A stretch of 64,000 bases of DNA from NCBI GenBank assembly GCA_029253585.1, contig JAQWZF010000033.1, positions 22,580-86,579 on the forward strand, in the 5' to 3' direction. Under the pieces are notes generated by a model that worked only from the letters and a program-made list of their open reading frames with translations, did not search any database and was not told the DNA's origin. Within the stretch, counting starts at the first letter, position 1; each line of letters starts with the position of its first letter. Positions 46,668-56,244 of the stretch are shown here, piece by piece. This DNA comes from Gammaproteobacteria bacterium. Lineage in GTDB: Bacteria > Pseudomonadota > Gammaproteobacteria > Pseudomonadales > Pseudohongiellaceae. A program made the translations under genes and the position numbers.

Positions 46668-46837
46668 TACGCGCCTCCATGAGTAAGAGTAGCCAAAACG
46701 AAAACAGCGCCGCTTAAGTTAATAGCTAAGCAGACGCTGCCCATTGATCACCCTAGCAAGGTTCTCGAAATAGCTTTAGAGAGAACCTCGAGCCAGCCAC
46801 CCAGTCTAGCCTAATACCAAATGAGCAACCCCCCAAA

Positions 46838-47815
46838 CTAGGGAAGCAAGCTCGCAACGCCATCGCGCTCTTCTTTAAGCTCTGTTTCTGACTTATCCAT
46901 TAGCGACTGACTCACTTCACTAATCTCAAGCCCCTGAACGATTTTGTATTCGCCGCCCTCACAGACCACCGGGAAAGAGTAGATAAGGCCCTTCTCGACG
47001 CCATAGCTACCATCGCTGTGAATGCCCATGCTTACGGTTTTACCGGAAGTGCCCAGAGCCCAATCTCGCATATGCTCGATAGCCGCGTTCGCAGCAGAGG
47101 CAGCGCTAGAAAGGCCGCGCGCCTTAATAATAGCCGCTCCACGCTGCTGAACCGTAGGAATGAATTCGTCTAATGTCCACGCCTCGTCGACTAGTTCCGT
47201 CGCCTGGCTACCATCGACAGTGGCGTGATTAATGTCTGGATATTGCGTCGCTGAGTGATTGCCCCAGATAATCAGACCGTCAACATCAGTATTGTGCTTG
47301 TCAGTCTTGTTGGCTAACTGAGCAATCGCACGGTTGTGATCGAGGCGAGTCATTGCAGTAAATTGGCCCGGCTGCAGATCCGGGGCATTGCGGTAGGCAA
47401 TGAGTGCATTGGTATTTGCAGGATTGCCGACAACCAGCACCTTCACAGATGCGCTGGCGTTATCATTGATAGCCTTACCCTGCACAGAGAATATTGCAGC
47501 ATTCGCCTTCAACAAGTCTTTTCTCTCCATGCCCGGACCACGAGGCCGCGCACCAACTAGCAGACAATAGTCAGCATCTTTGAAAGCAATGTTTGGGTCA
47601 TCTGACTGAGTGATCCCTGCAACTAATGGAAATGCACAGTCTTCTATTTCCATAACCGTGCCCGCCAAAGCCTCAAGGGCAGGCGTGATCTCAAGCAGCT
47701 GCAATATGACGGGCTGGTCTTTACCCAGCATTTCGCCAGAGGCAATTCGGAATAAGAGAGAATAACTAATTTGTCCTGCTGCTCCTGTAACAGCGACTCG
47801 CACGGGTGCTTTCAT
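46838..47815 (-). CDS. mdh: Malate dehydrogenase
   Basis: 325 aa from ATG 47815 (the frame extends to a TTG at 47845). Starts with NAD-binding [21 protein letters not shown]; substrate arginines in [13 protein letters not shown]; active-site His in [13 protein letters not shown]. This is the larger LDH-like NAD-malate dehydrogenase group of Vibrionales-type proteobacteria. TCA cycle. Two 21-bp imperfect repeats lie just upstream (47836-47877). Confidence 0.96.
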   Translation of the reverse strand: MKAPVRVAVTGAAGQISYSLLFRIASGEMLGKDQPVILQLLEITPALEALAGTVMEIEDCAFPLVAGITQSDDPNIAFKDADYCLLVGARPRGPGMERKDLLKANAAIFSVQGKAINDNASASVKVLVVGNPANTNALIAYRNAPDLQPGQFTAMTRLDHNRAIAQLANKTDKHNTDVDGLIIWGNHSATQYPDINHATVDGSQATELVDEAWTLDEFIPTVQQRGAAIIKARGLSSAASAANAAIEHMRDWALGTSGKTVSMGIHSDGSYGVEKGLIYSFPVVCEGGEYKIVQGLEISEVSQSLMDKSETELKEERDGVASLLP

Positions 47816-47835
47816 CTTTTGGCTCAATCCTTTTA

Positions 47836-47877
47836 GTTTAGTCAATTTGGATAATGGTTTAGTAAAATTGGGTAATA
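47836..47877. repeat. Two 21-bp imperfect direct repeats upstream of mdh
   Basis: GTTTAGTCAATTTGGATAATG and GTTTAGTAAAATTGGGTAATA, 17 of 21 positions identical; a weaker third copy may follow to 47898. Period 21 equals two helical turns. They lie about 20-60 bp upstream of the mdh start and could bind a regulator. Confidence 0.55.
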
Positions 47878-47998
47878 GTTTGGTGCTAATTTAGTAACAA
47901 TAGGTAGAGAAAAATAATGGCAAATTACCACTATTTCAGCTATTTGGGCCGCGAAGTATATCAGAAACTACCTAAATAGGAGAGTTCGGCGCGGCACA

Positions 47999-49054
47999 CT
48001 AGGACTGTGCCGGTCCACCTGAATGGTAGATAAACATGGCATCGCCATAGCTGTAGAAGCGGTACCTCTGCGCAACCGCTTCCCGGTACGCTTCAAGCAG
48101 CATAGTCTTCTCCGAGAACGCGCTCACCAGCATCAATAGGGTCGATTCCGATAGATGAAAGTTGGTCACCATTGCATCCACGATTTGAAACTCATAACCC
48201 GGGTAGATAAAGATATCCGTTTCGCCATGAAACGGGGCCAGCCGGGAATCTTTAGCGGCACTCTCCAGGCTACGCACCGTTGTGGTGCCTACTGCGATGA
48301 CACGACCTCCTCTGGCTCTGCAAGCATCGACCTGACGGCAAACCTGCGCATCGATATCCACCAATTCCTTATGCATTTGATGGTCTAACACATTATCGAC
48401 GCGAATCGGCTGAAAGGTGCCGGCGCCAACATGCAGAGTGAGATAGGCCATGTCCACGCCTTTACTGCGCAGTGCCTCCATTAATTCTTCGTCGAAATGC
48501 AGCCCGGCGGTGGGAGCCGCTACGGCACCCTCCTTTTCTGCATAGATGGTCTGGTAGCGCTCGGCATCGACCCTTTCATCGCTGCGTCTTATATAGGGGG
48601 GCAGAGGCATACGCCCTTCCCGGGTCAGCAGGCCTGGAAGGTCGACATCTTCATCAAACTGGAGAAGAAAAAACTCGTTCTCTCGCCCCTGAATAACAGC
48701 GCCTGGGATTGAATCTCCATCCGAAGGAAAAACCAAGCGCACGCCCGGCTTTGGAGACTTACTGGCACGCAACTGCGCCATAACCTTGTTTTCATCCAAG
48801 ACTCGCTCGATCAATATCTCTACTTTCCCGCCAGATTCCTTCTGCGCAAAGAGACGAGCCGGTATTACCCGCGTGTTGTTGAAGACCAGCAGATCCTCAG
48901 GCTCCACCAAATCCAGAAATTCAGTAAACTTTTGATGCCGGATTTTCCCGATAGAGGCGTCCAGACTCAATAACCTACTGGCACTGCGCTTTGCCGTCGG
49001 ATAATTGGCAATGAGTTCCGCGGGTAGGTCGTAATGAAAATCACTAATCTGCAT
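47999..49054 (-). CDS. queA: tRNA preQ1(34) S-adenosylmethionine ribosyltransferase-isomerase
   Basis: 351 aa from the ATG at 49054 (the frame goes to 49066). Typical start [16 protein letters not shown], core [12 protein letters not shown], and [35 protein letters not shown]. Transfers and isomerises the ribosyl group of SAM onto preQ1 in tRNA to make epoxyqueuosine. Confidence 0.97.
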   Translation of the reverse strand: MQISDFHYDLPAELIANYPTAKRSASRLLSLDASIGKIRHQKFTEFLDLVEPEDLLVFNNTRVIPARLFAQKESGGKVEILIERVLDENKVMAQLRASKSPKPGVRLVFPSDGDSIPGAVIQGRENEFFLLQFDEDVDLPGLLTREGRMPLPPYIRRSDERVDAERYQTIYAEKEGAVAAPTAGLHFDEELMEALRSKGVDMAYLTLHVGAGTFQPIRVDNVLDHQMHKELVDIDAQVCRQVDACRARGGRVIAVGTTTVRSLESAAKDSRLAPFHGETDIFIYPGYEFQIVDAMVTNFHLSESTLLMLVSAFSEKTMLLEAYREAVAQRYRFYSYGDAMFIYHSGGPAQS

Positions 49055-49354
49055 TTCTTTGGACAACTTTTCGATCGAATTGAGAGGATGGCAAGCCTAT
49101 ATAATATTTGTCCCCAAGGAAAGAGTTTGCCATGCCGCCTGACGAACTGATAAAAGGCCTTAAGCCACGCAGAGACAGCAATTGCAGGATCAGGCGCGAT
49201 TGGTATAATGATCGGATTGTTTGGACTAGAGCCGTTTCTAATCTATTTACGGTATACCTAAAATTTTAGGGATATACTGCGAACAGAGAAGAACGAAGGA
49301 GGTATCGCGGTTGACGCCTTATTCGCTCATTCAACCAAGCACAGCTCGATTAAT
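49055..49354. other. Intergenic region between queA and tRNA-Leu
   Basis: 300 bp between divergent genes, so it must hold the queA and tRNA promoters. A perfect 14-bp palindrome CCTAAAATTTTAGG occurs at 49257-49270. No gene seen. Confidence 0.4.
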
Positions 49355-49441
49355 GCCAGTGTGGTGAAATTGGTAGACACGCCGGATTCAAAATCCGGTT
49401 CCTTCACGGGAGTGGCGGTTCAAGTCCGCCCACTGGTACCA
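49355..49441 (+). tRNA. tRNA-Leu (anticodon CAA)
   Basis: 87 bases with encoded CCA. Acceptor stem GCCAGTG pairs with CACTGGT (one G-U). D region GGTGAAATTGGTAGACAC, anticodon stem-loop CCGGA-TTCAAAA-TCCGG giving anticodon CAA, long variable arm TTCCTTCACGGGAG, and T arm GGCGGTTCAAGTCCGCC. Class II leucine tRNA reading UUG. Possible integration target, though no attachment repeat was found. Confidence 0.95.
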
Positions 49442-49743
49442 ACCTATTAGAGGCTATATAAAAATTCTCTTTCAGATATTGCATAAGTGCCTGAAGGATG
49501 AACTTGCGATGGCTTTTTCAATGATGGGCTAACTCACGCCACCTTAAGCTTTACTTTCACATTCTTTTCAGCCCATTCCTTCGAGTACAGCGCTCAATTC
49601 AGTGCATTTATCGGAGAGGTCTTCAGCGCATAAAGTTCAACCCAATCGCACTACCCAGCATCAGAAACAACCTAGCAGTCAGTCGCTACAATCAATATCG
49701 TATCCCCTGCTAAGCGCGTATAGAGGAAACTTTAGAGTGCTAT
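49442..49743. other. Intergenic region after the tRNA
   Basis: About 300 bp downstream of the tRNA, before the convergent purU gene. I see no gene, no direct repeat of the tRNA 3' end and no convincing terminator hairpin. Confidence 0.4.
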
Positions 49744-50607
49744 CTAGTCAAAAACGACCGTCTTCGACCCCTGTACCACAACTCGGTCTTCCAAATGGTT
49801 ACGCAGCGCTCTCGCTAGTACTGTCTTCTCAACATCCTTGCCCAAGCGTACTAAGTCTTCTTTTTTATGACGATGCCCAACTCTCATTACATCTTGCTCT
49901 ATTATAGGTCCTTCATCTAGGTCTTCGGTCACATAGTGACTGGTTGCACCGATCAGCTTGACTCCTCTTTCATATGCCTTTTCATAAGGGTTAGCTCCAA
50001 CAAAAGAAGGCAAGAAACTATGGTGAATATTGAGTAACCGGCCTTTGTATTTTCCACACATGTCCGGTGGGATAATTTGCATAAACCGTGCTAACACTAT
50101 TGTGTCCGCACCGTGCGAATCGATTAACTCCATTATTTTTTCGAATGCCGGTCGTTTTTGAATTTTTCCTATAGGCACGTGAATAAAGGAAATCCCATGC
50201 CATTCAACCATAGAACGCAAGTTTTGATGATTAGATATTACACACGGAATTTCGCAATCTAGATCATCACTATGCCAACGGTGTAATAGATCAGCCAAAC
50301 AATGAGATGCGTGACTCGCTAATAGTACGACCTTCTGCTGAATTGCCGTATCTCGGATATACCATTTCATCGAGTACTTCTCAGCGATAGGTGTAAAGCT
50401 ACGTCTAAACTCCTGCAAATCTATCAGCAAGGAGCTTGCACGTATTTCATTACGCATAAAGAACCATCCGGTTTCGTGATCAGAGAAGTAATTTGACTCT
50501 AGCAACCAACCTCCATGGTCGGCTACTATCTGACTGACAGCCGCGACAATTCCTACTTTGTCCGGGCAAGCAACAATTAGACGGTAGACGTTTTCTTCAG
50601 CGCTCAT
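49744..50607 (-). CDS. purU: Formyltetrahydrofolate deformylase
   Basis: 287 aa. N-terminal ACT domain (VACPDKVGIVAAVSQIVADH) and C-terminal formyltransferase-type hydrolase domain with HHSFLPSFVGANPYEKAYER and the aspartate in SHYVTEDLDEGPII. Releases formate from 10-formyl-THF. Composition is a little more AT-rich than its left neighbours. Confidence 0.96.
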   Translation of the reverse strand: MSAEENVYRLIVACPDKVGIVAAVSQIVADHGGWLLESNYFSDHETGWFFMRNEIRASSLLIDLQEFRRSFTPIAEKYSMKWYIRDTAIQQKVVLLASHASHCLADLLHRWHSDDLDCEIPCVISNHQNLRSMVEWHGISFIHVPIGKIQKRPAFEKIMELIDSHGADTIVLARFMQIIPPDMCGKYKGRLLNIHHSFLPSFVGANPYEKAYERGVKLIGATSHYVTEDLDEGPIIEQDVMRVGHRHKKEDLVRLGKDVEKTVLARALRNHLEDRVVVQGSKTVVFD

Positions 50608-50828
50608 AATGTGAGTTGTGTATCTTTTGGGGAGCTCGGGTCTTTAGAAGAGGCCAAATTTTCAGCCGAGTGTTTCCTTCATGAGAAAAACACAGGGATG
50701 ACACTACCTAGAGACTATGTAGTCAGAATTGAATTAATTTTTGTGGTCGTCGTTCACCTAATCTCGAACCTATTTGCTACTTAACGTAGAACATAGCCAA
50801 CGAGACAAGCCATCGCTCATCCAACACA

Positions 50829-52766
50829 TCACGGCAAAGCATAAGCAACTAACTCAGCAGCATCTCTTCCACCACCTACAAACACTGCCACGTATTGCTT
50901 TCCATTATGCTCATAGGTGAAAGGAAGACCTGTTTGATTAGCTGGCAAATCTATCTCGGCGAGGATTTCACCGGTTTGCTTGTCTACTGCTCGCATAATC
51001 GGGCTGGCACCAGCGGCACCGGTACCCTCAAAGACGAAGAGCAAAGTTTTAGTAAGTAGGACCCCAGCACGGGTTGGCACACCAGTTCTCGGAAGATCAA
51101 CATCTTGCAACAAAGGGTGATTAGTCATGCTTTCGGGTGTGTCGGCATTCGCGATCATCCACAGATGATCGCCTGAGTTCATGTCTATCGCAGTAATTCT
51201 GCCATAAGGAGGCTTAGCAAGCTGCAGCCCTCGAATCCGGGGAACACGCACCCCAAATCCCTGACTAAGATCCAAGTCTGACCCATCATATTTTGCCAAC
51301 GTCATGACACCCAATTGCGTTCTTGAAGGAACGTAGAGAATGCCTGTCTCTGGATCTAGCGCTGAGCTTTCCCAATTACTTCCACCGGTTGCATTAGGCA
51401 AGGAGAGCGTGCCACGTGTGCCGTCTGAGGCATCGGTCAGAGAGGGTGGTGTATAAATAGATGGGCTGAGGCGATAATCCTGAATAGCCTCTAGAGCCAA
51501 AGCTCTAAGCTCAGGTGTAAAATCCACCAAGTCATCTTCGGTGAAGCCCTGCCTGTCAAATGGCGCGGGTTTGGTCGGAAATGGCTGAGTTGGAGAATAC
51601 CATTCACCAGGCACATCGCCGACTGGAACTGGACGCTCTACAATCGGCCAAATGGGCTCGCCGGTTTCTCTGTCGAAGGTATAGACCCATGACTGCTTGG
51701 TCACCGACATGACGACTTTTTGCCCATTAGGCAAATCCGCGACTATCGGAGGCGATGGCACATCGTAGTCCCATATATCATGGTGAATGAGCTGATAGTG
51801 CCACTGACGCTCACCTGTCTTAACATCTACAGCTACAATCGAGCTGGAGAATAAATTGTCACCGTGTCGCTCACCCCCATAGGCATCGCTAGTAGCAGCT
51901 TCGGTCGGCAGATAAACATGACCTAATTCAGGATCGCCTGAAATGGCCGCCCATACACCGGTATTACCAGTTATGTCGTTTCCGGTTATCCAAGACTCAA
52001 AGCCAATCTCGCCACGCTCTGGAATGGTATGAAAGGTCCACAGTAGCTCTCCAGTTTGCACATCATAGCCTCGAACATCGCCCTTAGTATTAAACTTGGA
52101 GCGCGGTCGGCCACCTCCTCTGTGTGCTGCCCCTACTACAATTACATCGTTCATAACCAAGGGAGGCGCTGACAAACCAATTTCGGGGTAGGCATAGCGG
52201 GGGTCGTCGCCGTTACGAACACCTACGAACAAGTCCACGACCCCATTATTACCGAAGTTCGGATCTGGGATACCTGTTTTGGCGTCGAGAGAAACCATCA
52301 AATAACCCGGAGAGACATCGATAATGCGCTGCGCGACACCATCGGTCCAAAAAGAAACCCCTCTACCGGAGCCCTTACGCGGAGCTTCGTCGAAACGGTC
52401 ACCTTCCTGATAGCGATAAAGCCAGAGTATCTGCCCAGTAATTGCATCAAGTGCGACCACGTTTCTTGTGCTGGCTACATTGGCGTAGAGGATCCCGTCC
52501 ACTTCGATCGGCGTTGAAGGGTTCACGTAGTCAGTAGCAGGCCCGAAGCTCTTCGTCGAGAACCTCCAGGCTATTTCCAAATCAGCGACATTTTCTGTGT
52601 TGATCTGATCAAGCGGGGAGTAACGCTGCGATGAAATTTCTCCATGTATATTCGGCCAGTCGCCTTCGTTTACACTTGTGCCGGTTTGGCCCAGCACAAT
52701 CGGCATGCAGGCAAGACTACCTGCAGCAAGAATGAGTTTCGAAATTTTTCTACTCGCATTTATCAT
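50829..52766 (-). CDS. PQQ-dependent dehydrogenase (mGDH-like propeller, soluble)
   Basis: 645 aa with signal peptide (ILAAGSLACMPIVLGQ). Propeller repeats include VVALDAITGQILWLYRY and ILYVPSRTQLGVM; conserved blocks WYSPTQPFPTKPAPFDRQGF and EDDLVDFTPELRALALEAI show close kinship to the gene at 9.9-12.0 kb. No heme motif. Periplasmic oxidation of an alcohol or sugar; electron acceptor not encoded adjacently. First of a same-strand run leading back from the monooxygenase cluster. Confidence 0.9.
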   Translation of the reverse strand: MINASRKISKLILAAGSLACMPIVLGQTGTSVNEGDWPNIHGEISSQRYSPLDQINTENVADLEIAWRFSTKSFGPATDYVNPSTPIEVDGILYANVASTRNVVALDAITGQILWLYRYQEGDRFDEAPRKGSGRGVSFWTDGVAQRIIDVSPGYLMVSLDAKTGIPDPNFGNNGVVDLFVGVRNGDDPRYAYPEIGLSAPPLVMNDVIVVGAAHRGGGRPRSKFNTKGDVRGYDVQTGELLWTFHTIPERGEIGFESWITGNDITGNTGVWAAISGDPELGHVYLPTEAATSDAYGGERHGDNLFSSSIVAVDVKTGERQWHYQLIHHDIWDYDVPSPPIVADLPNGQKVVMSVTKQSWVYTFDRETGEPIWPIVERPVPVGDVPGEWYSPTQPFPTKPAPFDRQGFTEDDLVDFTPELRALALEAIQDYRLSPSIYTPPSLTDASDGTRGTLSLPNATGGSNWESSALDPETGILYVPSRTQLGVMTLAKYDGSDLDLSQGFGVRVPRIRGLQLAKPPYGRITAIDMNSGDHLWMIANADTPESMTNHPLLQDVDLPRTGVPTRAGVLLTKTLLFVFEGTGAAGASPIMRAVDKQTGEILAEIDLPANQTGLPFTYEHNGKQYVAVFVGGGRDAAELVAYALP

Positions 52767-52981
52767 CCACGGCGTTCCTATTTACTATTTCATGTGTGCT
52801 TAACTACAGACTATCTACCCAATGCTAGAAGGCTGAGTTGCTGGGCTTTAAAAAAAATTAGGAGATATTCAAACTATTCAGCGCGAAAGCCAGGTACAGG
52901 CCCGTCATTCAAAAGATCTTAGTATCGAATCATTTGAATGACCAAGCTACTTCCTCTTCACTCTCTAAGGTGTGAGTAAAA

Positions 52982-54052
52982 CTAAGGGCGAACTCGTATG
53001 TACTTTTGAATATTTCGACCCATTGGTTCACCGCCATACATATTGCCTTCTGCATCCACGGCTACAAACTCTGCACCTACTCCTGATACGACACTTGGAT
53101 CGGCATAAGGTGTTAAGACAAAATGGTTTACCCAACCCGATTGGGCATCACCGATTCTTATTCCCATCTCCCATCCCGGATTCTCAATATTGTCAGACTC
53201 AGAATCAGCCACAAAAATATTGCCGCGCTGATCAAAAGATATTCCGCTTGGCCGTCCAAACTGCGTCCATACAGCTAGGAATTCTCCTTCCTGAGTAAAT
53301 ATTTGTGTTCGACTATTCGAACGATCACCTACATAGACTTTCCCATCATTATCAATCGCGATGGTATGAAGTGCTCTAAATTCGCCTGGAGCATAACCTG
53401 TTTTTCCCCAAGACTTAATGAAGGTGCCATCACTGGCAAATTTCACAACACGGTTATTACCGTCGTTATTGTGTCCATCCGCTACAAAGATATCGCCATT
53501 GTCGCCAATCACCACATCGGAAGGAGAAGTGAAATGATCGTTACTACTGCCTTCTTCTCCTGGGGTGCCCAAAACCATTAGAACCTCTCCAGTAGAGCTA
53601 AACTTAATGACTTGGTGCGCTCTAGGGTCGCCAGCCGGTAGCCTATCGCGACGCACTGACTCAGTTACCCATACGTTGCCTTCAGAATCAACATCCAGCC
53701 CGTGTGGCCATATGAACAAGCCGGCACCAAAACTGTCGACAAAATTGCCATCGGGATCAAACTTTAGAATCGGATCTAAATCTGAGTCTACACATTCGTA
53801 ACCGAAATTGGCGCGCGGCGCATCGCATCTAACAACTGCCCAGACATGTTTTCCATCGGGATCTATAGCGACATCGCCAACCGCCCCCATTACTCGACCA
53901 TCGGAGAATTTTGCCCAGCCAGGGACTGTTCGATAAGGGTTCGGTAAACCCTGAGCGAATGCCTGCGCACCCATTGCTAGCAACATAGCCGCTACTAGCC
54001 CTCGGACTATTATCAAACTGCCTGCGTTCAACATATTCTTACTCCACTTCAA
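52982..54052 (-). CDS. NHL-repeat beta-propeller, peptidyl-hydroxyglycine lyase (PAL)-like
   Basis: 356 aa, signal peptide ending MGAQAFAQ. At least five NHL blades. By eye it aligns with the PAL domain of peptide-amidating enzyme: WPHGLDVDSEGNVWVTE (His117), HFTSPSDVVIGDNGDIFVAD, APGEFRALHTIAIDNDGKVY (His229), VGDRSNSR (Arg244). Two differences stand out: the position of the catalytic tyrosine in the SDGY motif is His194 (ADGHNN), and the third zinc His position looks like Glu328. PAL activity is therefore uncertain; a related lyase or a non-catalytic role is possible. The PHM-like gene is 3 kb upstream in the same orientation. Confidence 0.82.
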   Translation of the reverse strand: MKWSKNMLNAGSLIIVRGLVAAMLLAMGAQAFAQGLPNPYRTVPGWAKFSDGRVMGAVGDVAIDPDGKHVWAVVRCDAPRANFGYECVDSDLDPILKFDPDGNFVDSFGAGLFIWPHGLDVDSEGNVWVTESVRRDRLPAGDPRAHQVIKFSSTGEVLMVLGTPGEEGSSNDHFTSPSDVVIGDNGDIFVADGHNNDGNNRVVKFASDGTFIKSWGKTGYAPGEFRALHTIAIDNDGKVYVGDRSNSRTQIFTQEGEFLAVWTQFGRPSGISFDQRGNIFVADSESDNIENPGWEMGIRIGDAQSGWVNHFVLTPYADPSVVSGVGAEFVAVDAEGNMYGGEPMGRNIQKYIRVRP

Positions 54053-54137
54053 TGATATTGATCTGTGTAAATTCCGTTATATTTTAAATTTTTAAATTCG
54101 CCCCTACGAAGTTTGTGCGGGGCTTTGCATCTAAAGA

Positions 54138-55187
54138 CTACTTGGCCGTATCTAGCGCACCGGCTTCTTGCACTCTTGCGCCCCTCAACATATACAACAT
54201 TGCATAATTGCCCTCATGGCACGCGTACTCATAAAGCAAACCATCGACTTCAGCGATTGGAATTATTCCAGTGAACTTGTCGGTGTAAGTAGCTGGGTCA
54301 TCAACCGTAAATTCATAATCGATTGTAGAGGGCCCTACCCTACTGAATTTTTCGGTTAGGACTTTGTCATAAGCCGTACCAGGCAACCCAGAATCTGCCG
54401 CTAGTCCACCAAAACTTGCCGTGAGACTGTTAAAATTCTTGGTCACCACAACCAAAGTATCCCCTTCCCAATACCCTCGGGAATCGCCCGAGTACAGGCG
54501 AATATCATCATGTAGTGATACCAAGTCATCTACTGATTCGTAAAGCGGAACGATACGCGCCTCATGAATCATTTCAGTCATGATTACGGCCGTGTCTGCG
54601 TTCTGAAAAATCTGAACATTATTGTTGTACACGCTTGGCGTAAAAGGCGGCCCGGCGTTGAAACCCACCAAGCACCTTTCGGAAAGGCCTCGATCTTCAG
54701 GACCGTCTATCCCAATACCACGAGCCAAGTGTCTGGCAGGTCTTTCTGCTGTTTTATCAGAACCTCTAGTTCCAAACTGCACAACAACGCCATCTTTGAG
54801 CTGCGGTACACGGCCATTCTTTGGATAAATTATGTGCGATGTACGGTAAGAGCTACGTTGAACGGTTTGCTCATTCCAAAAATCATCGTAGGTTTTGCCC
54901 ACTTCCCCAGCAGGCAAAGGTGCTTGTTCAGCATCGCCCTCTTCCGTGACACCCGGCGGTGCTAATACTGCGGTTATTTCTTCTTCGTTTAGAAATTCGC
55001 GCTCACCAAAATGCTTGGGCCTTTCCATGGGTATACTGGATGAGAAATTCCATACTCCCTGCAGATCAGGCTGCCCCCATTCAGTTCTAGGAGCCAGGTA
55101 GTTCTCAGCTGCGAAACCCTGGATTGAGGATAAGCAAGCGGCGACTAGTAGCGCGCTGGACATCATCCGCAAATTTATCTTGTTCAT
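54138..55187 (-). CDS. Secreted protein of unknown function (GxPDLQGVW family)
   Basis: From ATG 55187, 349 aa with signal peptide (SALLVAACLSSIQGFAAE). The mature start RTEWGQPDLQGVWNFSSSIP is a recognisable opening of a large, uncharacterised family common in Acidobacteria and some marine gammaproteobacteria. Further landmarks: RCLVGFNAGPPFTPSVYNNN, IVPLYESVDDL, GDSRGYWEGDTLVVVTKNF and a late LYEYACHEGNYAM. No known catalytic motif. Within the same-strand oxidative cluster. Confidence 0.75.
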   Translation of the reverse strand: MNKINLRMMSSALLVAACLSSIQGFAAENYLAPRTEWGQPDLQGVWNFSSSIPMERPKHFGEREFLNEEEITAVLAPPGVTEEGDAEQAPLPAGEVGKTYDDFWNEQTVQRSSYRTSHIIYPKNGRVPQLKDGVVVQFGTRGSDKTAERPARHLARGIGIDGPEDRGLSERCLVGFNAGPPFTPSVYNNNVQIFQNADTAVIMTEMIHEARIVPLYESVDDLVSLHDDIRLYSGDSRGYWEGDTLVVVTKNFNSLTASFGGLAADSGLPGTAYDKVLTEKFSRVGPSTIDYEFTVDDPATYTDKFTGIIPIAEVDGLLYEYACHEGNYAMLYMLRGARVQEAGALDTAK

Positions 55188-55317
55188 AAGAGGTTTCCAG
55201 AAGAAAGGATTCAACCTAGTGCCGTTTTTGTAAAAAAATGAGCCGCAATCAATATTGACCTTAGGCTGAAATCCACTCTACTTGCGCCCATTTACAACTA
55301 CTAGGCAGTAATTGAAT

Positions 55318-56244
55318 TCAATCAGTTACTGTTACCGGCACATAGGCATTTGACCAACAGCACATGTTGTCGAATCTGCTATCAGGTGCTGCAAAATTGC
55401 TTGCTCGCAATCTAATAATGTATTCACCCGGCTCCCAGAATGTGGCCATAGTCTCAACATGAATCCAGTCATCAGCGCTAAGCTGGCTCAATCCCTCTGC
55501 AGCTCTGTCAACGTCTAATATAAGTGAGCGTTCGAAATCTGGAGCAGCAGACCCTTGGTGCATTACCCAGTCCGTGGTCAGCGGGTAATAAAGCAGTTTG
55601 CTCTGCTCTGGATAATCAGCACGGTTGCCGCGATCCTGCACATAGGCAGATAAATTCACAGGATTTCCAACTGAAGCGGTGATTCTAGAAGCCGTAATCC
55701 CTTCACGAGTCGTGGACTCGGCTCCATCTTTATTGAATCGAATAGCCGGTGCGAGCGAGCCAAGAGCTCTCTCCCCTTCACTCATTTCATAGGTAGTAGA
55801 AGTTGCCCTACCAGGAACGGAGTACTCATAGCCTGCATGCTTTAAAGTCCACACAACTTCGGTGCCGGCCATATCGGCAGGTACGGTGACTGCATATGCG
55901 CCTCTTTCATTTATGCCTATAAAACCACCCCGATTGTAAACAGGGAAATGTGTTGGCTGCGCGCCGTCGAATTGTGCTGGCTCTATGAAGTTGTTCGGAC
56001 CTAGGGGAATATCAACTATCTCTTCTCGATTCCGATTAGCGAAACCGAAGAGCATCGTAACAGAGCCGTCCTCATTAGGCGTCCAACCATTGAATATAGG
56101 GGCGACCAAGTCGCCACTAGCTTTTCGGTCAGCCAGCGGATATTCACGCAGATGAGCTGGTAGCTGGGCAAAAAGAGAAGCAGAAATTGATACCAGCAGC
56201 AAAATGATTAGTGCTTGGGCAGCTAGAAGCTTGCTTTTAATCAT
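55318..56244 (-). CDS. Secreted protein of unknown function, coupled to the copper monooxygenase
   Basis: 308 aa, signal peptide (AAQALIILLLVSISASLFAQ). Mature chain is beta-rich, with FNGWTPNEDGSVTMLFGFAN near the start and a C-terminal WEPGEYIIRLRASNF ending SRFDNMCCWSNAYVPVTVTD. Its start overlaps the end of the monooxygenase gene by 8 bp, so the two are translated together. The family is unknown to me; a chaperone or partner subunit is possible. Confidence 0.75.
   Translation of the reverse strand: MIKSKLLAAQALIILLLVSISASLFAQLPAHLREYPLADRKASGDLVAPIFNGWTPNEDGSVTMLFGFANRNREEIVDIPLGPNNFIEPAQFDGAQPTHFPVYNRGGFIGINERGAYAVTVPADMAGTEVVWTLKHAGYEYSVPGRATSTTYEMSEGERALGSLAPAIRFNKDGAESTTREGITASRITASVGNPVNLSAYVQDRGNRADYPEQSKLLYYPLTTDWVMHQGSAAPDFERSLILDVDRAAEGLSQLSADDWIHVETMATFWEPGEYIIRLRASNFAAPDSRFDNMCCWSNAYVPVTVTD

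Noticed and set aside
46759..46788. Inverted repeat AGGTTCTC ... GAGAACCT downstream of the histidine kinase/mdh region
   Set aside because: Only 8 bp with a 14-base loop and no T-run on either strand, so not called as a terminator.
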